Source of the DNA: Paenibacillus uliginis N3/975
Lineage (GTDB): Bacteria > Bacillota > Bacilli > Paenibacillales > Paenibacillaceae
Direction of reading: 5' to 3'
DNA: 64,000 nucleotides
Assembly: GCF_900177425.1 (NCBI RefSeq)
Contig: NZ_LT840184.1
Location: 4,194,263 to 4,258,262 of the forward strand
Shown here: piece after piece, positions 50,828 to 60,579 of the stretch
Numbering within the stretch: the first letter of the stretch is position 1
How the letters are laid out: each line of letters opens with the position of its first letter
Made by a program: the position numbers and the translations under genes
The notes under the pieces: model-generated
What the model saw: only the letters and a program-made list of their open reading frames with translations
The model's database searches: none
Told to the model about the DNA's origin: nothing

Positions 50828-51712
50828 ATGCCTAAAGTCTTTAAAAGTGAGAAAAAGCAAAAGGCAGTGTATGAATCCTATAATCATTTATTAGCTGAGT
50901 GGGATGTAGCTTATGAAGAAAAAGTTATAGAGGGCACTTATGGGAACACACATCTGATTATTGCTGGAAATCCAGACCATATACCTGTACTTTTGTTTCA
51001 CGGTGTAGGCGACAATTCAGCAGTTATGTGGATATATAACATAAAGGATCTTTCAAAAGAGTTTCATGTGATAGCAGTCGACGCTATCGGTGGCGCTGGT
51101 AAAAGTCAGCCAAATGGAAATTACTCAAAAGGCTTTAATCAAGTGTTATGGATTGAAGAGTTGCTAGATGCTCTTAAGTTAGATAAAGTGTACGCCATTG
51201 GAGTTTCATATGGTTGCTATTTAGTGCAACTGTTCAAATGTAAATTGCCTAACCGTTTTGATAAAATTGTTGGACTTGCAGGCGGCCCATCTGTTGAAGG
51301 ATACAAGACAAATAATTTGAGAAAAATGCTATTATTTTTGCCGGAAGCGTTATTCCCAACCCCCAAAAACGTAGCAAAACTTTTGAAAAAATTATCGGGC
51401 GATGGTGGGGATTCATTTATTCGTAAACCTGCTCTTTTATCACATTGGCATATATTGTTGAAGTCATTTAATAATGCTTCTATGATGTTACATAAAACGC
51501 CTTCCATAAGTAAACCCGACTTCAAAATATCTAGAGAAGAAGGACTCTTTATGCTGGGAGATCAGGATAGACTTTCTTATTACCCCGAATCGATTAAAGC
51601 ATTCGAAGAGTTAAATTTAACTTATAAGATCATAAAAGGAGCAGGGCATTCCATAAATCATGAACAAGCTGATTTGATAAATTCAGAAATAGTAAGATTT
51701 CTAACGAAGTAA
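50828..51712 (+). CDS. alpha/beta-fold hydrolase
   Basis: 294 aa from ATG 50828 with AAGGGGGAC ribosome site. Oxyanion loop VLLFHGVGDNSAV, nucleophile elbow IGVSYGCYL (Ser in GVSYG), acid near LGDQDRLS and catalytic His in GAGHSINHEQ. Substrate unknown. Cotranscribed with the TetR gene (13-nt gap). Confidence 0.88.
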   Translation: MPKVFKSEKKQKAVYESYNHLLAEWDVAYEEKVIEGTYGNTHLIIAGNPDHIPVLLFHGVGDNSAVMWIYNIKDLSKEFHVIAVDAIGGAGKSQPNGNYSKGFNQVLWIEELLDALKLDKVYAIGVSYGCYLVQLFKCKLPNRFDKIVGLAGGPSVEGYKTNNLRKMLLFLPEALFPTPKNVAKLLKKLSGDGGDSFIRKPALLSHWHILLKSFNNASMMLHKTPSISKPDFKISREEGLFMLGDQDRLSYYPESIKAFEELNLTYKIIKGAGHSINHEQADLINSEIVRFLTK

Positions 51713-51852
51713 ATCGTTTGGATGAAGATACAAGAGTTTTGTCAGATCCATGTTCACTTCCCCCCCTTAGAATTCACATCTATGCATTCAATGTCATTTA
51801 AATGGGAAACCTATCCTGTATCTAAACCCTGAAATTAGGGAGGTGAAACAGA

Positions 51853-52008
51853 ATGAACATTAAAACGGATGAATACCAAATTGCTTCGCTTAGCGGTGAT
51901 GAACAGACCCTAGGCGCTATAAAAGCTGCGGAAGCGGCTATAGCCGACCTTACGGGCAAAGAAGTTACGTTAATTGCATATGAGAAGACGACTATGCAAG
52001 AGCAATAG
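51853..52008 (+). CDS. small conserved-looking protein, 51 aa
   Basis: ATG 51853 after AGGGAGGTGAAAC. Soluble: NIKTDEYQIASLSGDEQTLG then KAAEAAIADLTGKEVTLIAY. Pattern suggests a small alpha/beta fold. No family recognised. Confidence 0.55.
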   Translation: MNIKTDEYQIASLSGDEQTLGAIKAAEAAIADLTGKEVTLIAYEKTTMQEQ

Positions 52009-52028
52009 TCTCCTTTTTTAGAACAAGT

Positions 52029-52112
52029 AAATCCCTTTGAGTGTAAACAAGTCGCAGGACCATTCATGTCGATGGCCTGACTACTTCTACACCTAAAGGG
52101 ATTTTTTTGCGC
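52029..52112 (+). terminator. extended terminator-like folded element
   Basis: The outer stem AAATCCCTTT...AAAGGGATTT and next pairs GTGTA/TACAC enclose an inner CAGGACCAT/ATGGCCTG hairpin, followed by TTTTTTTG. Longer than a normal terminator. Confidence 0.55.
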
Positions 52113-52337
52113 GAAATTTCAGAAAGAAAATGTTTCCTTTTCACAGGTTGGAACGTATAATAATTGTCGCCGTCTTTACATCCAATAAATACCGGCCCAA
52201 CGACATTATTAATTAACCAGTACTTGCCTTCTACAAAAAACAACTTGGTCTATTGCACATTCGTATTAAAAAGCGGCAACATTCGAGTTCTCTCTCATAT
52301 ACTGGAAAAGCGGAAAGAGGTGATTTACATCTTCAAA

Positions 52338-52835
52338 ATGTTATATCGTACACTCATCTTTGCTTTGCTCCTTTTGTTCGTCATCCCCGTTGTCAACCAA
52401 TCCGACGCAGCCAGCAAGAAGCTGGACAGTAAATACGCCAAATATGCGCAGTTTATTGTGATCGACAAATCCAGCAACAAGATGACCTACTATGAAAAAG
52501 GCAAAGCAATCAAGACGTTCTCAGTCGCCACAGGAAAGAAACCTTCCTACACGCCCGAAGGCCTGTTTAAAATTCATGAAAAAACAAAAAACAGACCTTA
52601 CTATAAAGAACGCATTAAAGGCGGTGACCCCAAAAATCCACTCGGTGATCGCTGGTTGGGCATTAACGTAAAAATCAACGGCAGAACAAGTTATGCCTAC
52701 GCTATTCACGGAAACAACAATCCATCCTCGATCGGTAAATATATCTCTGAAGGATGTATTCGAATGCATAACAAAGAAGTCCGCTGGCTGTTTGATAAGG
52801 TCAAAATGAACACCCCTGTACTCATTCAAAAATAA
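52338..52835 (+). CDS. L,D-transpeptidase (YkuD family)
   Basis: 165 aa from ATG 52338, the start of a clear signal peptide (MLYRTLIFALLLLFVIPVV, cut after SDA). YkuD domain: FIVIDKSSNKMTYYEKGKAI start and the catalytic YAIHGNNNPSSIGKYISEGC with CIRMHN. It makes 3-3 peptidoglycan cross-links or wall anchoring outside the membrane. A GTG 18 nt upstream is an alternative start. Confidence 0.9.
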   Translation: MLYRTLIFALLLLFVIPVVNQSDAASKKLDSKYAKYAQFIVIDKSSNKMTYYEKGKAIKTFSVATGKKPSYTPEGLFKIHEKTKNRPYYKERIKGGDPKNPLGDRWLGINVKINGRTSYAYAIHGNNNPSSIGKYISEGCIRMHNKEVRWLFDKVKMNTPVLIQK

Positions 52836-53092
52836 ATACGATCATATGCAGAAGCTGAGCACTTTTCATGTGTTTGGCTTTTTTGCTGCCTTCATGAAAT
52901 TTTCTTCCTACTACTCTCTAATTCGAATCCTTTAAACTCAGAAAAAGAGAAAACCCCCTTCCGTTCAACAAGAAGAGGTACATTTGTTCAGATGTCCTTT
53001 TTCCCTTGTCGATTCGAAGGGGGGGTTTGGCCAAATATTTAACTAGCTTTTGAATCCCTGAATATATATCCGCACTACTTCCTGACCTGCAA

Positions 53093-54079
53093 TCAGCTCC
53101 ATGGTTCAACCTTAATTTGCTCTAGCAACCGCCCAAAATCAGTCGGTACTACGCACCCTGCAGTCGGATTGAGTGCATTCGCACTTCCCGCAGCAGCGGC
53201 ATAACACAGGCATTCCATAGCCGGCATGTTGCGGACATGTGCAAATGCATATCCCGCTACAAAGGAATCCCCACTGCCTACCGGATTAACTATGTTCATC
53301 CGGGGGATATGTACCCGATAAACAGTGTCGCCAATACAAGCCAATGCACCCAGTGCGCCCAAAGTGACAATCACTCTCGAAATTCCGGTATCCTTGGCAA
53401 GTTTTTGGATGGCTGCCCCGTAGTTATGCAGAGAGACTTCAGCATCCGATTCCGAGTCCGTATTGCGATCAGCAACAATGATGTCGTTTAGCCATGGTTT
53501 TATTTCATCCTCATTCGGTTTGATGAATCCAGGCTTGCCTTTCATCCCCTCTACAAGCGCAGCCCCACTCGTATCAAGGAATACCTCTGAACCGTGGGAG
53601 GAGCAAATCTCAATCAATTCGGTGTAAAGCTCCGGCCTGCACCCTCTCGGCAGACTCCCGGAAATAATGATAAGACCGGCCTTTTGCGCCAAATCTCCGA
53701 TTTTGGACTTCATTCTCTCCTCGTCTTCCGGAGTCACCAGTGGCCCCGGTTCCAAAACTTCCGTAAAGGTATGGTTTTCCTCGTCCACAATACTAAGGCA
53801 AACTCTCGATTCACCTTCGATGGATACGAAATCTGTCCCAAATCCCTCACTCTCAGCTGCACGGACAATAAACTGCCCGTTATACCCGGCTGTAAAGCCT
53901 GTCGCAGTTACCTCCGGATGTCCAAGCTGATGCAGAACCCTTGAAACATTAAGACCTTTGCCGCCAGCAATAGCATGAATACGATCCACACGCATGACAG
54001 TTCCCGTTGACCAGCCGTTCATGTAATATGTTTTATCGATAGCGGCATTTAAAGTTACGGTGACAATGCCTTGATTCAT
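53093..54079 (-). CDS. PfkB-family sugar-phosphate kinase (tagatose-6-P/fructose-1-P kinase type)
   Basis: 328 aa. PfkB signatures: AIAGGKGLNVSRVLHQLG near the N-terminus and NPVGSGDSFVAGYAFA with the catalytic Asp. LacC/FruK-type substrate lid (TLNAAIDKTYYM). Given the aldolase and SIS neighbours, tagatose-6-phosphate to 1,6-bisphosphate is the best guess. ATGA overlap with the aldolase; last gene of the operon. Confidence 0.88.
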   Translation of the reverse strand: MNQGIVTVTLNAAIDKTYYMNGWSTGTVMRVDRIHAIAGGKGLNVSRVLHQLGHPEVTATGFTAGYNGQFIVRAAESEGFGTDFVSIEGESRVCLSIVDEENHTFTEVLEPGPLVTPEDEERMKSKIGDLAQKAGLIIISGSLPRGCRPELYTELIEICSSHGSEVFLDTSGAALVEGMKGKPGFIKPNEDEIKPWLNDIIVADRNTDSESDAEVSLHNYGAAIQKLAKDTGISRVIVTLGALGALACIGDTVYRVHIPRMNIVNPVGSGDSFVAGYAFAHVRNMPAMECLCYAAAAGSANALNPTAGCVVPTDFGRLLEQIKVEPWS

Positions 54080-54945
54080 TGGTAATAATCCTTAGCTTTT
54101 CCAAAAGAGCCGCACAGACGCATCTTTTCGATCGCAGCCTTTTTCAAAGCCTGTTTCGCCGGAACCATGTATTTACGAGGATCGTTTTCCTCTGGATTCT
54201 GATCAAACACTTCTTTAATCGCATTGGAAAACACGATACGGAGCTCAGTCGCAACATTCATTTTGGACATACCTTCCGCTACGCAGCGTCTGACTTGTTC
54301 ATCGGGAATGCCGGACCCGCCATGAAGCACAAGCGGAACTGAAACTTTTGAGGCAATGTTCCGAATGCGTTCAAAGTCAATGTTGGGCTCTCCCTTGTAA
54401 ATCCCATGAGCGGTACCAATGGCAGGAGCGAGCGTATGCACTCCGGTTAACTCTACAAACCGGGCGCATTCATCCGGATCTGCAAGCAGGGCATGCTGTT
54501 CGTCTACAACGATATCATCCTCTACGCCGCCAACTCGCCCAAGTTCAGCTTCCACGTTAATTCCTACCGCATTCGCTGCTTCAACAACCTTCTTAGTCAT
54601 GGCCACGTTGACATCAAATGCTTCATGAGAGGCATCGATCATTACGGAGCTGTATCCGGCCCGGATACACTGCATAATGATATTAAAATCGGAACAATGA
54701 TCCAAATGAAGTGCAATCGGAATGCTGGATCTTTCGGAAGCTACCTTCGCGGCCTTTGCAATATAATCCGGCCCAAGATGTTTCACGGTTCCTACCGTGG
54801 ATTGAATAATTAACGGAGATTGCGTTTCTTCAGCAGCCTCGACAACAGCCTGAAGCATTTCCAGTGTGTGTACGTTGAAAGCGCCGATGCAGTATCCCCC
54901 ACTGCGAGCAGCCTCTAATAATGGCGTAGATGATATAATGGTCAT
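54076..54945 (-). CDS. class II tagatose/fructose-bisphosphate aldolase
   Basis: 289 aa from ATG 54945 behind GGGGAGGA. Zinc site HLDHCSD, GGVEDDI, the AIGTAHGIYKG and LVLHGGSGIP loops are GatY/KbaY/FbaA motifs. Splits ketose 1,6-bisphosphate to DHAP and glyceraldehyde-3-phosphate. Confidence 0.92.
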   Translation of the reverse strand: MTIISSTPLLEAARSGGYCIGAFNVHTLEMLQAVVEAAEETQSPLIIQSTVGTVKHLGPDYIAKAAKVASERSSIPIALHLDHCSDFNIIMQCIRAGYSSVMIDASHEAFDVNVAMTKKVVEAANAVGINVEAELGRVGGVEDDIVVDEQHALLADPDECARFVELTGVHTLAPAIGTAHGIYKGEPNIDFERIRNIASKVSVPLVLHGGSGIPDEQVRRCVAEGMSKMNVATELRIVFSNAIKEVFDQNPEENDPRKYMVPAKQALKKAAIEKMRLCGSFGKAKDYYQ

Positions 54946-54971
54946 TGTAAAATCCTCCCCAAGATCCAAAA

Positions 54972-55943
54972 TTATGATTGCTTTATCTCATGACGCTGCT
55001 TCGCCTGCATGGCACTTCCGATCACGCCGGCATCATCTCCAAGCACTGCTGTCTTGATGGTGACGTGCTGCCTGAAATCCGGCAGCAACCGTGACATTAA
55101 TGTTTGGCGCAGCGGTGTTAGCAGTCTTTCTCCAGCCATTGCCCCGCCACCGCCAATAATAATCACCTGCGGACTGAGTATATGCACGGCTGGTACAAGC
55201 GCTTTACCAAGAAGTTCTCCGGCGTGATTCATAATATCGGAAGCTAAGGAATCTCCCGCATCCATCGCTTTCGAAATATCGGCCGCCGATAGGCGTTGTA
55301 GATCGTCTCCAGGAAACCACTGTGACAATAGGGTCGGTTTCCCCTCGGCTATAAAACGTTTCGCCTCACGCACCATGCCGGAGGCTGAGGCGGCTGCTTC
55401 CAAACAGCCATCAAAGCCGCACCCGCATGGAGCGGATTCGCCGTCCATCGTCCCGTGACCAATTTCGCCGGCTAGATCACGGTACCCGTAATAAAGCTGT
55501 CCCTGACTGACCATAGCCGATGCGATACCAGTTCCCACGGTCAGTCCAAGGACGTAATCAACACCCAGGCCCGCACCATACACCGCTTCACCATAAACAT
55601 ACATCCGCACATCATTATCGATATAAACCGGCAATGATGTACGTCTGGACAATTCCGTACTCAAGGGAACATCACGCCAATTCAAATTGGCGGAATACAG
55701 AGCAATCCCATCCCAAGGGTTCACCAATCCCGGAATACCGATGCCGATGCCGGCCACCTTGCCGGAGAGTCCTGCTCTGGCAGTAACTTCGGAAACCATT
55801 TGAGCCATATGATCCAGAACGGACGAAGTGCCGAGAAAAGCCTGTGTAGGCTTTTTTATGGAGTCCAGCACTTCACCTTTCTCATCCACGATACCGCAAA
55901 CAATGTTTGTTCCTCCGACATCCACACCGATCCAGAAACTCAT
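54972..55943 (-). CDS. ROK-family sugar kinase
   Basis: 323 aa: ATP loop GVDVGGTNIVCGIVD, catalytic YIDNDV, EIGHGTMD and zinc motif CGCGFDGCLEAAAS. Glucokinase-like; in this operon it probably phosphorylates the incoming hexosamine or its relative. Gap to the aldolase 26 nt. Confidence 0.9.
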   Translation of the reverse strand: MSFWIGVDVGGTNIVCGIVDEKGEVLDSIKKPTQAFLGTSSVLDHMAQMVSEVTARAGLSGKVAGIGIGIPGLVNPWDGIALYSANLNWRDVPLSTELSRRTSLPVYIDNDVRMYVYGEAVYGAGLGVDYVLGLTVGTGIASAMVSQGQLYYGYRDLAGEIGHGTMDGESAPCGCGFDGCLEAAASASGMVREAKRFIAEGKPTLLSQWFPGDDLQRLSAADISKAMDAGDSLASDIMNHAGELLGKALVPAVHILSPQVIIIGGGGAMAGERLLTPLRQTLMSRLLPDFRQHVTIKTAVLGDDAGVIGSAMQAKQRHEIKQS

Positions 55944-55961
55944 CGTTTCTCCTCCTAAGGA

Positions 55962-56747
55962 TTATTCGCTCTCGGCTACATATAGTGAAGTTCCGGCTTC
56001 CTTTAAAGCGTTGACCAATGCGTCAGACGGTTGCTCATCCGTGATACAGCCATATAGCTCTTCTAGCTGGGCCACCGTAAACAAGGAAGCACGGCCGATT
56101 TTAGTATGATCGAATACCGCAATCGTTTTATCCGCACGGCGCATAAGCATGCGTGCTATGTTCGCTTCCAGCTCCGAGTAAGTACTTACACCGGAAGTTG
56201 TAAACCCGTCAATCCCCATAAACATCGTGTTTATGTTGACAGCATTGACGGTCTGCTCTGCCAGCGGGCCGCACAGCTCAAAGCTTTTGTTGCGCAGTAC
56301 ACCGCCGGTCAGAACCACTTGAAGGTCGCTGTTCTCGGACAGTTCCATCGCAATATTTACGGCATTAGTAACGACCGTAATATTTTTTCTATGTTTTAAC
56401 TGCTGGGAAATCAGGAAAGTGGTTGTGCCCCCGGTTAATCCGATGACATCCCCTTCTTGAACTAATGAAGCCGCCAATCGGGCGATCTCCAATTTTTCCG
56501 GGTATAATACGTGCTGCTTCTCGATGAACGGAACCTCGTATACCGAAGCCGGCTTCACATACATTGCTCCGCCGCCGACACGTCTGATGACGTTTCCGCT
56601 TTGCTCCAATTCCTCAAGATCCCTTCTAACTGTAGCCTCCGAACAATTAAACGCCGTCATCAGCTCTTGAAGTGACATTTCTCCCTTCATCTCCAGCGCA
56701 CTCAGGATTTGGTTTTGTCGTTCTGCTTTCATTCCGATACGTGCCAT
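55962..56747 (-). CDS. DeoR-family transcriptional regulator
   Basis: 261 aa. Winged HTH RQNQILSALEMKGEMSLQEL then NCSEATVRRDLEEL; C-terminal DeoRC sugar-phosphate sensor (IGLTGGTTTFLI, DKTIAVFDHTKIGRASL). It lies inside the operon and likely controls the A/T-rich repeats at 57,912-57,974. Confidence 0.92.
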   Translation of the reverse strand: MARIGMKAERQNQILSALEMKGEMSLQELMTAFNCSEATVRRDLEELEQSGNVIRRVGGGAMYVKPASVYEVPFIEKQHVLYPEKLEIARLAASLVQEGDVIGLTGGTTTFLISQQLKHRKNITVVTNAVNIAMELSENSDLQVVLTGGVLRNKSFELCGPLAEQTVNAVNINTMFMGIDGFTTSGVSTYSELEANIARMLMRRADKTIAVFDHTKIGRASLFTVAQLEELYGCITDEQPSDALVNALKEAGTSLYVAESE

Positions 56748-56822
56748 TTGCTATTATTTCCTCCTAGCTGGGGATTTTGAAGTGCCGCTTCAACTATTTC
56801 GAGCCTGCCTGGCGAACGCTTG

Positions 56823-57872
56823 TTAAATCTTGACTACTTGCGTCAAATTACGTGGTTCATCAGGATCAACGTCTTTGTTAACAGCTGTCCAGAAGCCGAT
56901 ATATTGAAGAAGCGGCAAATACATAACGGCACGAGCTTCATCGCTCACATCAATTGCCCCAATCTCAAACACGGCGTCCGCGAAAGCGGTGTCGTCGCCC
57001 GCGCAGGCTGTAATTACGAGTACGTAAGCCCCGTAAGCCTTCATCTCCTCAGCGACTTTCAACTCATAAGATCTTGCCGTCTCCGAGAGCAGCAATACAA
57101 CGAGCGAGCCCTGTTCGATAATCGATTTTGGACCGTGTCTGAATTCAAGGGTGCCGTAGCTTTCAGTCCAAGTATAAGACATTTCCTTCAGTTTGAGGCA
57201 TGCCTCTTGCGCAATACCAAAATAACTGCCCATGCCGAGGTATATCGTTTTAATAAAATCGTTGTTCTCGATCAGCCCTTTGGCAAAAGCATCGGCTTCT
57301 GCTATTTTTGCCCCGGCCTGATCCATCACCGTTCTCATTTCATTTGAGTAACCGCCGCCTGCAGCTGCTGCTATAGCCGCTTGCATCATAAATGTCATAC
57401 TTACGAATGATTTCGTCATGACTGTGCTTTTTTCTTTACCGAACGGTGATACGAGACATTCCGTTTGCTTAGCCATACCACTGTCTTCGTAACAAGTGAT
57501 TCCGCATGTATCCCAGTTTTCGAGACCTCTAACCGAGTCAATGGCCAAAATTACTTCAGTAGATTCACCGGAACGCGATACGCCGACAAGCAATTTTTTA
57601 CCTTGCTTTGCCGAAGACTGGTCCCTGAACAAGAAAATTTCCGAGGAAGGAAATGCGCTCGCCGGCCTTGTGATCCAATAACGGAAAGTCGCTGCCATCG
57701 TCTGGGCCTGATAATAGGATGAACCCGAACCAATAAATATAACTTCTTCGTATGCAGGATTACCAATATATTTCTCAACCCAATCCTGTTGTCTGGCTAG
57801 CTGCTCCCATGCAGCTGCCATCGCTTCAGCCTGTTGTCCAATCTCCGGGTAAGTCAACTTTCCTTTCATCAT
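56823..57872 (-). CDS. double-SIS-domain sugar isomerase/deaminase (AgaS-like)
   Basis: 349 aa. First SIS: EVIFIGSGSSYYQAQTMAAT and LLVGVSRSGESTEVI; second SIS: TIYLGMGSYFGIAQEACLKL with EFRHGPKSI and VLLLSETARS. Matches AgaS/GlmS isomerase-like enzymes without the glutaminase domain. Likely converts an amino-sugar phosphate to ketose phosphate. First gene of the operon, behind GAGGGGAG. Confidence 0.88.
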   Translation of the reverse strand: MMKGKLTYPEIGQQAEAMAAAWEQLARQQDWVEKYIGNPAYEEVIFIGSGSSYYQAQTMAATFRYWITRPASAFPSSEIFLFRDQSSAKQGKKLLVGVSRSGESTEVILAIDSVRGLENWDTCGITCYEDSGMAKQTECLVSPFGKEKSTVMTKSFVSMTFMMQAAIAAAAGGGYSNEMRTVMDQAGAKIAEADAFAKGLIENNDFIKTIYLGMGSYFGIAQEACLKLKEMSYTWTESYGTLEFRHGPKSIIEQGSLVVLLLSETARSYELKVAEEMKAYGAYVLVITACAGDDTAFADAVFEIGAIDVSDEARAVMYLPLLQYIGFWTAVNKDVDPDEPRNLTQVVKI

Positions 57873-57911
57873 AAAAGAACGTCTCCCCTCGCATCGTTAT
57901 AATGATATATT

Positions 57912-57974
57912 AAATCATTATTATGATTCCTTCAATCATTATTATGAATGATTTTTTCAAACATAATGATTTAA
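57912..57974 (-). promoter_or_regulatory. repeated operator region of the sugar operon
   Basis: AAATCATTATTATGATT (57912-57928), CAATCATTATTATGAATGATT without gaps (57933-57953, overlapping halves) and AACATAATGATTTAAA (57959-57974). Related halves (AATCA-AAA-TTATGATT) precede the Gfo/Idh gene at about 59,333-59,358. Candidate binding sites for the DeoR regulator. Confidence 0.65.
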
Positions 57975-57978
57975 AAAA

Positions 57979-58014
57979 CGACCGTTTCCTGAATCGATAA
58001 CAGAAAGCGGTCGC
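57979..58014 (-). terminator. terminator of the Gfo/Idh transcript
   Basis: On the minus strand CGACCGCTTTCTG...CAGGAAACGGTCG is followed by TTTTTTA. Confidence 0.8.
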
Positions 58015-58096
58015 TCGGTAACATTTATCTAATAGCTACGAAGTATTGAAGTATGAAGTAAAAGCTTGTGGGTATTTAGTGCAGATGCATCATTCC

Positions 58097-59272
58097 TTAA
58101 ATCGGAAGCTTTTCCTGATGCTCTGTGGCCGGACGATGTTTACCTTGATCGATTTGGACGACTTTCCCTCCCGCACGAATGGATTCCGTAGCCGCGCAGC
58201 CTACCACAACACTCATTCTGCCGTCAAACGGGCTCGCTAAAGGCTGCTTGTTATCCAGCACGAGGTTAATAAAATCTTCGCAAATCCGCGGGTCAGCGCC
58301 TGAATGAGTTCCGGGCATTTTTTTCATCTCGTAGGTAATGTCGCTCATTTCATGCCAGGAGCCTGACTTTCTGGTTTTGACATGAATTTTATCATTCACA
58401 TCATCGTTCTCGATCCGGCCCTTTGTTCCAATAAAGGTATAATTGCGGGAATAGTCCGGCGTAAAATGGCACTGCAAATAAGAAGCTTTGATGCCGCCCT
58501 CCAACTCCATAATGACCATATTATTATCTTCAACATCGATTTCTTCACGGAAAGCACATTGGGTCAGCCGATCCAGACTCACGTCAGGGCAAGTCTTTTG
58601 CCGTTCACATTCAGGACAATACAGATCATTCGGCATATCCCCTCCGTAGTAATCCAGGCTGCCGAATGCAGACACCTTTCTCGTATACTTGCCTGTAATC
58701 CAGTGAATGACATCAATGTCATGCGAAGCTTTCTGTAGAAGCAGTGAAGTTGTATTTGCCCTTGTACCGTGCCAGTCATGATAATAATAATATCCGCCCA
58801 ACCCGACAAAATGCCTCACCCAAACCGCTTTGATATCACCGATTACCCTTGAATCAATTATCTCCTTCATCGTCTGGTACATGCTCATGTACCGCATATT
58901 GAACCCGATCATGAGATGTTTTCCCGACTGTTTCCATTCGTCCAGGATGCGATCACACCCTTCCGGAGTAATAGCCAGCGGTTTATCGCAGTATACATGT
59001 TTTCCTGCCCGAAATGCGGCAATAGCTTGCTCTTCATGTAGATAATCCGGCGAAAGAATAACCACTGCGTCAATGTCCTCCCGTGATAACAGCTCATGGT
59101 AGTCCGTCGTAACAAAAGCATCCGGATTAACCGTCTCTCGAAAATTTGAAAGTGCTTCCAAAGAAATGTCTGCTGCACCCGTTACAATGGACCTTCCGCC
59201 GGGCTGATGCCAGTATTCCACAATGGAGCTTCTGCCTCCAACACCAATCACACCTACTCTAACCTGATTCAC
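58097..59272 (-). CDS. Gfo/Idh/MocA-family oxidoreductase
   Basis: 391 aa. Rossmann start VGVIGVGGRSSIVEYW, HEEQAIAAFRAGKHVYCDKP with the catalytic Lys, and a C-terminal alpha/beta domain. A cysteine set CPECERQKTC near residue 235 may bind metal. NAD(P)-dependent sugar or sugar-acid dehydrogenase; substrate unknown. Shares upstream motifs with the SIS operon. Confidence 0.88.
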   Translation of the reverse strand: MNQVRVGVIGVGGRSSIVEYWHQPGGRSIVTGAADISLEALSNFRETVNPDAFVTTDYHELLSREDIDAVVILSPDYLHEEQAIAAFRAGKHVYCDKPLAITPEGCDRILDEWKQSGKHLMIGFNMRYMSMYQTMKEIIDSRVIGDIKAVWVRHFVGLGGYYYYHDWHGTRANTTSLLLQKASHDIDVIHWITGKYTRKVSAFGSLDYYGGDMPNDLYCPECERQKTCPDVSLDRLTQCAFREEIDVEDNNMVIMELEGGIKASYLQCHFTPDYSRNYTFIGTKGRIENDDVNDKIHVKTRKSGSWHEMSDITYEMKKMPGTHSGADPRICEDFINLVLDNKQPLASPFDGRMSVVVGCAATESIRAGGKVVQIDQGKHRPATEHQEKLPI

Positions 59273-59472
59273 TAGTCCTCACCTCATTTTGTGATTTCAC
59301 GATCATGAACTCAGCGTTTCGATGATAGTTTAAATCAAAATTATGATTTTTTCAATCATATTATTGACAAAAAGAATCAAATATTTTACGACACCCTAGT
59401 TATACTTTCTTAGATCTCAAAAAAGGATAGACACAAGCAGAGAAAATAATCTGCTGAATCTATCCATTCATT

Positions 59473-59634
59473 TCACTCTTTATCTTTTTTCCATCTTCCT
59501 GCTTTCTTCACGGCTTCTTTCAAAAGAATCTCGATTTGAGCATTAACGCTTCGCAGCTCATCATCAGCCCATTTTTCAAGAGCGTCATAAAGCTTAGGAT
59601 CGATTCTTAGCGGATAAGCTTTTCGTTTTGCCAT
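59473..59634 (-). CDS. Arc-type ribbon-helix-helix DNA-binding protein
   Basis: 53 aa from ATG 59634. The pattern [20 protein letters not shown] then [17 protein letters not shown] is the MetJ/Arc RHH fold. It lies 11 nt after the SPFH gene and probably autoregulates that operon through the inverted sites at 60,525-60,561. Confidence 0.85.
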   Translation of the reverse strand: MAKRKAYPLRIDPKLYDALEKWADDELRSVNAQIEILLKEAVKKAGRWKKDKE

Positions 59635-59645
59635 ATAACCAGGTC

Positions 59646-60506
59646 CTAATGGATACTTCCTGTGTTAATAACAGGCTGTGTTCCTTTTTCCGACACAATG
59701 GCAACCATCAGATTATTTACCATTTGTGCCTTTTTATCATCGTCCAGCTCGACAACGCCTTCATCCGCTAATTGCTCGATTGCGCTTTTTACCAAACCGA
59801 CAGCACCATCTACAATAACTTTACGTGCAGACAATACAGCCTGTGCCTGTTGTCTCTGCAGCATAGCAGATGCTACTTCAGAAGCGTAGGCAAGGTGCAT
59901 TATACGAGCCTCAATAACATCAACTCCGGCAACTGCCAGACGGCTCTGAAGATCTTGCGCTAAAAAGTCAGCGATTTCATCACTATTTTTCCGCAATGAC
60001 ATATCTGTTTCTTTCTCAAAATGATCATAGGCATATTGACTGGCAATGTGGCGAATACCTGTCTCACTTTGAATCTGAACAAATTCTTCGTAATCCTCTA
60101 CATCAAATGTTGCTTTTGCGCTGTCCGAAACTTTATAGACAACTACAGCAGCTATTTCAATCGGATTCCCCTCCAGATCATTGACCTTTAACTTTTCACT
60201 GTTAAAGTTGATGACACGAAGAGAAACTCTGGATTTAATGGTTAAGGGAATAGCTACCCATAGCCCCTGCTCTCTTATTACACCTACATAGGTTCCGAAT
60301 AAAGTAAGAACTTTGGCCTCATTCGGTTGAACAATGGTTATGCCTGAAAGAATCAGTATAGCTGCAATAATCAAGAGAACTGGAATTATCAGGGCTGGAC
60401 CAACAGAATCCGTGGAAATGAACAGAAATGCAGCCAGACCGATAAGCAGTAACGATACAATAATTCCGAGATAGCCGTTTAGCTTCAACGCTGGTTTTTC
60501 TTGCAT
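59646..60506 (-). CDS. SPFH/Band 7 (stomatin-like) membrane protein
   Basis: 286 aa. Two N-terminal hydrophobic segments ([18 protein letters not shown] and [18 protein letters not shown]), then the Band 7 domain ([40 protein letters not shown]) and a helical tail. Forms membrane microdomain assemblies. Cotranscribed with an RHH regulator. Confidence 0.9.
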   Translation of the reverse strand: MQEKPALKLNGYLGIIVSLLLIGLAAFLFISTDSVGPALIIPVLLIIAAILILSGITIVQPNEAKVLTLFGTYVGVIREQGLWVAIPLTIKSRVSLRVINFNSEKLKVNDLEGNPIEIAAVVVYKVSDSAKATFDVEDYEEFVQIQSETGIRHIASQYAYDHFEKETDMSLRKNSDEIADFLAQDLQSRLAVAGVDVIEARIMHLAYASEVASAMLQRQQAQAVLSARKVIVDGAVGLVKSAIEQLADEGVVELDDDKKAQMVNNLMVAIVSEKGTQPVINTGSIH

Positions 60507-60524
60507 GTTTAATACCCCTCCTAT

Positions 60525-60561
60525 ATATCAATGTGATATCACAATTATATCATATTGATAT
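60525..60561 (-). promoter_or_regulatory. promoter with paired operators for the SPFH-RHH operon
   Basis: ATATCAATGTGATAT (60525-60539) and ATATCATATTGATAT (60547-60561) are inverted copies, 22 bp centre to centre. On the minus strand TTGTCA (60568-60573), 18-nt spacer and TATAAT (60544-60549) overlap them. Confidence 0.75.
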
Positions 60562-60579
60562 AATTGTTGACAACAAGAA

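Noticed and set aside
52918..53109. 63-codon minus-strand frame after the PfkB kinase gene
   Set aside because: Overlaps the kinase 3' end, no ribosome site, low protein-like quality.
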